Assembly: GCA_015680685.1 (NCBI GenBank) | Contig: MNCI01010070.1 | Coordinates: forward strand, 68,835-132,834 | DNA: 64,000 nt | Reading direction: 5' to 3' | From: Gnetum montanum | Taxonomy: Eukaryota > Streptophyta > Gnetopsida > Gnetales > Gnetaceae | Part shown: positions 57,729-64,000 of the stretch, in pieces | How positions within the stretch are numbered: the first letter of the stretch is position 1 | Layout: each line of letters begins with the position of its first letter | Notes under the pieces: generated by a model | The model's input: the letters and a program-made list of their open reading frames with translations, nothing else | Database searches by the model: none | Told to the model about the DNA's origin: nothing | Program-made: the position numbers and the translations under genes

Positions 57729-59729
57729 AAATTTTCACCTTTAAAAAACATGAAAAATAAAGAAAATTTAAGCATGAAATTGATGTTTTTGGAAACCCAA
57801 AAAAGCTATGAACATGATGAAATCTCAAAGAAGACTTGATAATCCATTAAAATGCAAAAATTAATGGGAGAATGAAATTACATTGGGGAAAATTCCTTAA
57901 GGAGCACACAGTTGGATGCACGATGGGGCACACAAAAGATTTGACTATGAAAATGCCTAAGGATAAAGAACTTAACTAACCCAACCAAGAGATATGCATG
58001 TGGATCCTTCTCATAGTAGGCTCATGCCCTTTTTGCCCTTGCATAACCTCAACTAAGGAGTTTGTGGACCCCATAGTTGATTAATGATTATGAAAAGTTA
58101 AGGATCAAATCTAGAAGAATCTATGTAAGAATTTTGACACATGAAACTAAGACATTGACAAGACATGGAAATTAATAGTGAGGTGAGTTACAAAAAGCAT
58201 TGATGGATGAGAGAGAATATGGAATGGAGTTTTTTATCATGGTCACATGAAGTCCCTTGTGGATCTTATGGTTAAATGACTTGATAAAGTCCATCCTTAA
58301 TCCATATCAAAACCAACCATCTTTAGTGACTTTGCATCACCACTCGAAGACCAATCCACCCCCTCAAGAAACAAGAATGCTCCAAAAAATCAATCACCAC
58401 TCCTTATTTGAGAATAAAAGAGAAGTAGGAAGTGAGAAAGAGCCTTAGTTAGATGGGACCTCTAGGAATGGATAAAATTTCTTTCTAGTCCCATAACTAG
58501 TGATTGTAGCTAGTTATTTTTTTCTAAGAAGTGTGCTTTGAATATCCATCATTTTTATTTTTATTTTGGATTTTATGTTTTTATGGATTTTTGGATGGGA
58601 ACTTAACCATTCAAATACTTATTAACTTCCTATTATTGGTCAACATAGAATGGTAAGAAACCCATGAAAACACTCATGCACTCAAGTAAGTAGAAAGGGA
58701 CAAAGAGAATTGAGTCCCCTTATAGTCACATTCTTTTCAAACTATTTCAATCCTTTCCAAGTTTGGAAACTACCAAGGTCACAAGGTGGTTAAAGTTTCA
58801 TTAAGAAAAAGGGACCTCATACTTCCAAAACCAAGAAGATAATAAAGCTTTTGGATGGGTGAATAATGTGAACTCACTACCTATTCCATGAAAAAGAAAC
58901 TTTGTGTTAATCATCACTCATAAAAATTCAAAAATAGAAACTAGACATTAGCAATCAAAAATAGTAAGTACAAACCACCATTAGCAAACAGCTATAGCAT
59001 TTCTGTGTCCTACTAGCACCAAAGCACTTTTATTAGAAAACAATAAGAGAAATTTACATCAAAATAAAGTAAAATATAAAAGAAATTATAAAATATTCAA
59101 GAAAGCCAAAACATGCCAACAATGTTGTAAAACAAAAATTGGAAAAATAACAAAGTGTAAAAAAGATAGCTATAAAAACAAAGTGTAAAATAAAAAAGTG
59201 TGAAAACAACAAAGTGTAAAACAAAAAATTGTAAAAAAAAGGATAGAAAAATTGAGGATCCACTTTAATAATTAGCATAGATGACCATCTCCTCCATGAC
59301 TAATTTGAAAGTTTGAGATCCAAAAAATTAAGTGAAGTTGTCCATCTAAGGAGGTGTTGCTTCTACTAGCTTGCTTGGGCTCATGGAAAGGTTTGACTTA
59401 TGTTGATCAGTTTCTTTTTGTTTGGTCACTCAAGTTTGTAAAGTAACATGGCCCTAGAAGGAAAGGTTTCATAAATGATATAAGGTCATTCCCAAAATGT
59501 TTAGAACTTGGTCTTTTGAGATACATGTGTGGGATTCTAGTAAAGGACCTTATTTCTAGGTTGGAATTTAACTTTCCTTATTGTAAGGTCATGGCACATT
59601 TTGTTGAATGCCTTATGCACTTCATTAAAGGATAAGGCCACCAATCTATTTTCATCTAGCACATTAAGGTTGATCACTTTTTCTTTGTATGCTAAGATCA
59701 AGGTCACAAGCTATTAAAAGTGTATGAAG
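57729..59729. other. Gene-free stretch downstream of element 4 integrase
   Basis: No coding domain. An AAAGTGTAAAA-type low-complexity tract lies at 59150-59240. A 3' LTR of element 4 would be expected here, but no boundary could be identified. Confidence 0.35.
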
Positions 59730-60300
59730 CTTAGATTAAATTGGAAGGGCTGGCAATTTTCTATACACCAACTCATATGGAGAGTAGCCTATAAGAAGTT
59801 TCCATGTGGAGTAGTAGGCCTGAAGAGCATCATTGAGTTTTGTGCTCCAGTATCTCCTATATTTGCTAATTGTTCTCATTAGAATTTTTGATATCTCCCT
59901 ATTGGTAACCTTAGCTTGATTGTTGGCTTGGGGGTGGTAAGGTGTTGTTAATTTATGTTTAACCCTCAAATGTTGCATGATTTTGCAAAATTTTGTGCCT
60001 ATAAAATGATTTCCATTGACAAAAATCAGTGCACGTGTCACCCCAAACCTATTTACAACATTATATTCTACAAACCAAGCAACAGTGAAAGATGTATAGT
60101 TAGTGATTGCTACTACTTTTGCTCATTTTTTACAATAGTTAACAGCGACTATTATTCATGCCTTTCCATTTGAAATCATCATGATGGGACCCATGAAGTC
60201 TATGTTCTAGATGTTGAAAGGTTCTAGTAGTTAGACCCATTATTGAGGCACCTCCATTTGAGCAGTCGTCCCACCATCTTGTTGATAGTATTCACAAAAG
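59730..60300 (-). pseudogene. Athila-like integrase remnant (element 4)
   Basis: The catalytic core runs from NIDFMGPI (first Asp kept, about 60200) through GVTRALIFVNGNHFIGTKF, where the usual SDGGSHF-type motif has lost its Asp. Then LTTPYHPQANNQAKVTNREI, where the catalytic Glu position reads Lys, and AYYSTWKLLIGYSPYELVY, the conserved end of the core. The open part is 59736-60041. Two of three catalytic residues are gone. Confidence 0.8.
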
Positions 60301-60539
60301 TAGATGAATTAGTGGGCATCACTAAAGATTATTAGCTAATAATACCATGCCATTAGGATCTTAATGAGCATGCCTCTCCCTACATAGTGGTCCTCAAAAG
60401 GACCCCCATGAGCATCTTAGAGAACAAGTAATTAATTAGCATCAAGGTCATACCAATGAACCAAGCCATCACCTTATAAAGATGTCCATTAATCTCCATG
60501 TAGCATTTGACCTAATGAAGAAACTATTGTGTCTTTTTG

Positions 60540-61933
60540 TGGTCCAAGTCTTGTGGAATCTCTTGAGTAAAAATATAAGTGAGGATGTCATTATACCAAT
60601 TTGGTTCAATGGGCACTTATTCATTGATTACATTAACAAAGAGAAGTTCATTAGGAAATTGATCAGAGAGTGGGCTCTTCTCCTCTTTGTTGTCCCATCA
60701 TAACTAAGAAAAGTGCTCAACGACCACATTCTTAGTTCCCTTTTGATCTATCATTTTAAGATCAAACTCCTATAAGATCACTAGCCATCATATGACATAA
60801 GGGCTCACCAGCAGCTTGTTCATTAGGAAGCGAATGGCACTATGGTCAATGTGCATAAAAACCTTGTATTCAAGCACATAGTGCATAAATTTCTCCAAGG
60901 CATACACCACTACCATTAGCTCTTTTTCTGTTGTAGTGTAGTTGATCTGTGCATCCCTAATGCTTCAACTTACGTAGTGGATGCAATAAGGACGTTTCTG
61001 ATCATCCAACTACATAAGCATAGCTCCCAAGGCATAATTTGATGCATCTAACATGATATGAAATGGATAGAACCAGCCAAGTGCTTATAGAATTGGAGCT
61101 TCTATGAGCTTCTCCTTAAGTTGCTAGAATGTCTTTTTTCATTCCTTGATCCATAAGAATGAATCATATTTCTTTGTCATCTCAACCAATAGTTTACTAA
61201 TTTGAGAGAAATTCTCTATAAATCATTAGTAATAGCCAATGTGTCTAAGGAATGACCAGACATCTTTAATGATTTTTAGTTTGAAGGTTATTCCTTGGAT
61301 GATCCTAATCTTTTTAAGGTTCATCTCAATCCCTTCTTGTGAAATTCTATGCCCTACACAATGCCCTTCTAGACCATGAGATGGCTCTTTTGCCACTTAA
61401 GCTAAAGATTGGTCTCCATGCATCTTTTAAACACTTTCTCAAGGCATTCTAGGGCTTGCTCAAACGTAGCACCATAGGTGGAAAAGTCATCCATGAAGAC
61501 TTACACCCCACTACCAATCTATTGCTAAAAAATGCTCAAGATGAGGCATTGGAAAGTTGCAAGGACATTACATAGACCAAATGGCATCTTTTGATATGCA
61601 AATTTCCCCCCAAGGAGTCATCAATGTTGTTTTGGCCTAATCTTCTAACATGATCTAAATCTAGTTATAGCCACTATAACCATCTAGAAAGCTATAAAAA
61701 TAATTCTTGGAAATAGTATCCAATACCTGGTCCACAAATGGTAATGGAAAATGATCTTTGAACAATGCCATGTTCAATAGCCTAAAATTAATACATACCC
61801 TCCACTTGTCATCTTTCTTTGGCACAATCACAACTGAACTAACCCACTTGCTATCCGTAATTAGATAGATGAATCCCACCTTGAGGAGTTGTTTCGTTTC
61901 CTCTTTGATGATCTGCTTCAATTTAGGGTTCAT
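60540..61933 (-). pseudogene. Athila-like RT-RNase H remnant (element 4)
   Basis: The RT start is open (61661-61933): MNPKLKQIIKEETKQLLKVG, DSKWVSSVVIVPKKDDKWRV, KDHFPLPFVDQVLDTI, FYSFLDGYSGYN. After a stop, MPFGLCNVLATFQ and VFMDDFSTYG (catalytic aspartates kept, about 61490). RNase H: FMLDASNYALGAML (about 61060), INYTTTEKELMVVVYALEKF, FMHIDHSAIRFL. It ends TKNVVVEHFS near 60710. Same family as the plus-strand fragment at 45.7-47.1 kb. Broken by stops and at least one frameshift. Confidence 0.85.
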
Positions 61934-62479
61934 TCACCACTAAGGCTACCTCTCTAACTTGATGGAAGGATCAGTATAGATGCGATGCTAGCATATCCTA
62001 GAATCAATCCCAGTGAGTTCAGGATATGACTAAGTACAGTCTATTGACCATTTTTTAACCATATTCAATAGCTTCTCTTTTATTTAGGAGCAAGGTTGGT
62101 ATTAATTATAATAGGCTTGCCATTTTTCAAAAATGCATGCTCCATGCTAACATGTAGAGCTTTCAACTATAACTACTCCTATTTAAAACTTTTAGTGATT
62201 TCTAACTCTTCCCAATAAGTGTCATCAAATTCATCATCAAAGAGTTGGCAATGAGCTTGCTCTAGTTTATTCATGCCTTTAACATAGGCACATGTTAAGC
62301 TCTCAATTGGTTCTATGTAAAATGTACTACTTTCAAGATCAACTATTAGCCACTCGGTGTCCTCTTGCTTTGTGGCTACTATGTATAAGCACCTTTTAAT
62401 TTAAAATTCTTTTGCACACTATATGCATGCTTGATTGATTTTCTTTTGATAAACAATAATTTCTACACACAATTGCACC

Positions 62480-62870
62480 TTGTATCATTGTACATGATGC
62501 ATATTACTTTCTTCTTCTCAATCTCTCTGAATGCATTTTCCTTGGAAATTTCCAAGGAAAGATCTCTTATGTCCATTCGTGCATCAACAATGCTTAACTA
62601 AGCCATTGCCATAATAATTGGGAAGTCCCCCTTGTAATTTTAAACCTTAATCACCAGAAAATCGATAGGATAGGACCACCCATAGAAAGTGGTCACGATA
62701 TCCTCTACCAGTCCCAAGGGGAAAATGATGGACTAATCTACCAATTCTAGATAAATGTTTCTCTTCTTAAGAGGAGGTAGGTTCCAAGCTTTATATATTT
62801 CATGAGAAATTAGGTTGACACGAGAACTTAAATCAAGAAGAGCCTTTCATGGCTCATTCCTAGTAATTTA
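62480..62870 (-). pseudogene. Athila-like aspartic protease remnant (element 4)
   Basis: KALLDLSSRVNLISHEIY (about 62850): Athila proteases usually have Asp-Leu-Gly-Ala-Ser here, so the catalytic glycine is Ser. Then LPPLKKRNIYLELVD, FPLGLVEDIVTTFYGWSYP and VDARMDIRDLSLEI. One long frame with few stops, upstream of RT on the same strand after a ~550-bp linker (61934-62479) without clear domains. Confidence 0.65.
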
Positions 62871-63845
62871 CAAGTACATGAGAGGACTTCCAAGATCAAA
62901 TCTTTTCCTGGAAAGGTTGGCAACTTTGATCCAATAGAATACAACATGGGTTAACATGACTATGCAAATCTAGGGAGGCATTTGGTTTGAATGTTTCTCA
63001 AAGAAAAAATAAATGCAGAAGATGAAGGATACATAGGGTGACTATCCACATGAGTTAGTGAGGGCTTTGTAGGGCTACTAGTTTAGAAGAATGATCATTT
63101 TCTACGTCTAGGTTTCAAATCACTGGGCAAAGGAAATAGTTGTAAGTTAATGACCCTAGTAGTGTTATGTTGCTGCGGCTACGTGGAAATCTTGTCTTGC
63201 ATGGATGGAGCAAACAGTAATTGGGTTAAGGATGGAAGGACATATGTGAAAGGATGAGATAGATACTAATGAAATGAGGGCTCCCTTCTAGGAGATGGAG
63301 AATGAACTCTATAGTACTCTAGAGGATAGTAGTGATGTTGAAAAGAAGCATGACTAGAAGAGTCACACAGAAACATGGGTTGCTAAACATAGTACCCATA
63401 TGGATCTAACTACCTATAAGGGCACTACTACCTTGATGATGGCATCCCCCATGACTATGGATGCTTCCATTGATAATACTACTCATATCATTATGTTAGA
63501 GCTCTACTTGGATAGTAAGCTTGTTTTTGCTAGTGTAAATACCTAGGATTGCCTTGAGAATAAGGTAATCTTCTAGGTGCTTACGTTCTTTCCAACCTAG
63601 GACTCAAAGTGCATACCCTAGAGTGTGACACAATAGGGTAACATTTCTTAGGATGTTCATATTGGTAGATGTCACACCCACCATCATCATCTAATTCTGA
63701 CACCACAAACTCTTCTACTACAGCAACTTTATCCTTACCCCTTTAGTAGGCACATTTAGCTTTCTTTCTTCTCATGCAATCATGATCACTACCTTGCTCT
63801 TTGGATTCCTTTATAATTTTCAAAAAATCTTAGAATTTTTTATTC
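62871..63845 (-). pseudogene. Athila-like gag C-terminal part (element 4)
   Basis: VVSELDDDGGCDIYQYEHP, followed by KKCYP (about 63700-63650), matches the zinc knuckle context of element B gag (CNICLYDHPKGQC), but the second Cys is Tyr. A proline/serine/histidine-rich tail follows, as in B. The upstream reading (KIIKESKEQGSDHDCMRRKK) stops at about 63845, where the leader-like repeat begins, so the capsid core is missing from this window. Confidence 0.55.
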
Positions 63846-63849
63846 AAAG

Positions 63850-64000
63850 TTTTGGCGACCGTTTGGGACGCGACCACCAACGAGTGTCCTCGAACAAGAT
63901 TTAGGTGCCTGCTGGTCTCTAGCAACACCAAGGCCCAGATACCTCCAAATAAACTCAGTAGTTAATGTGAGTATGTGTGTGTGCTGTTGCGGCGTGTGGT
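63850..64000. repeat. ~130-bp leader-like repeat, copy 2 (cut by window end)
   Basis: Matches 28139-28290. On the plus strand it opens TTGGCGACCGTTTGGGAC, reminiscent of a plant PBS such as TGGCGACTCTGCTGGGGAC (from memory), which would make it the start of a plus-strand element. Its CpG content is visibly higher than its surroundings. Confidence 0.6.

Overview
The window looks like repeat-derived DNA from a large plant nuclear genome. It is AT-rich and filled with old, nested LTR retrotransposons. Many are Ty3/gypsy of Tat-like and Athila-like character, with some Ty1/copia-like remnants. I found no intact cellular gene and no rRNA, tRNA or CRISPR array. The plant assignment rests on retrotransposon polyprotein motifs, a GT-AG intron-bearing pseudogene, and a primer-binding site resembling the plant tRNA-Asp type. 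A gymnosperm-like giant genome is my inference only. Nearly every reading frame is broken, mostly by TGA and TAG codons of the kind expected from long-term cytosine deamination.

Layout. 1-2.84 kb (+): a five-exon, 5'-truncated pseudogene with a Transposase_32-like look. 3.2-7.2 kb (-): a Tat-like gag-protease remnant with no polymerase, with short tandem arrays at both ends. 8.8-10.5 kb (-): a second copy of the first pseudogene family. 10.9-16.6 kb: non-coding DNA dominated by degenerate ~180-190 bp tandem repeats. 16.6-20.0 kb (+): a Tat-like pol with RT, RNase H, an archaeal-type RNase H and integrase. 21.7-27.9 kb (-): a degraded gag-PR-aRH-RT-RH-INT element, in which the extra RNase H lies before RT. 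31-33.6 kb (+): a copia-like gag scrap and a third Transposase_32-like ORF. 34.1-42.0 kb: an LTR interrupted by two nested insertions. 42.2-47.1 kb (+): isolated integrase and RT-RNase H fragments. 47.4-48.6 kb: a second LTR of the interrupted family. 48.6-53.2 kb: no recognisable genes. 53.2-57.7 kb (-): an LTR and a Transposase_32-like ORF related to element B. 59.7-63.8 kb (-): an Athila-like gag-PR-RT-RH-INT remnant.

The best preserved unit is element B (35367-41609, minus strand). It has 901- and 855-bp LTRs, a perfect 5-bp target duplication GTAAG, a decayed tRNA-Asp-type primer-binding site, one uninterrupted-phase gag frame and a short second ORF, but no pol. Its LTRs carry an array of GTGATATCAC palindromes just upstream of a TATA box, at 14/17-bp spacing. 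A related LTR at 53.3-54.1 kb has a different palindrome (CATCGATG type) at the identical 14-17-17-14-14 spacing and the same place relative to TATA. A third site at 57.6 kb has TGGGATCCCA at similar spacing. This conserved spacing with changed motif sequence is the most unusual signal I see in the window.
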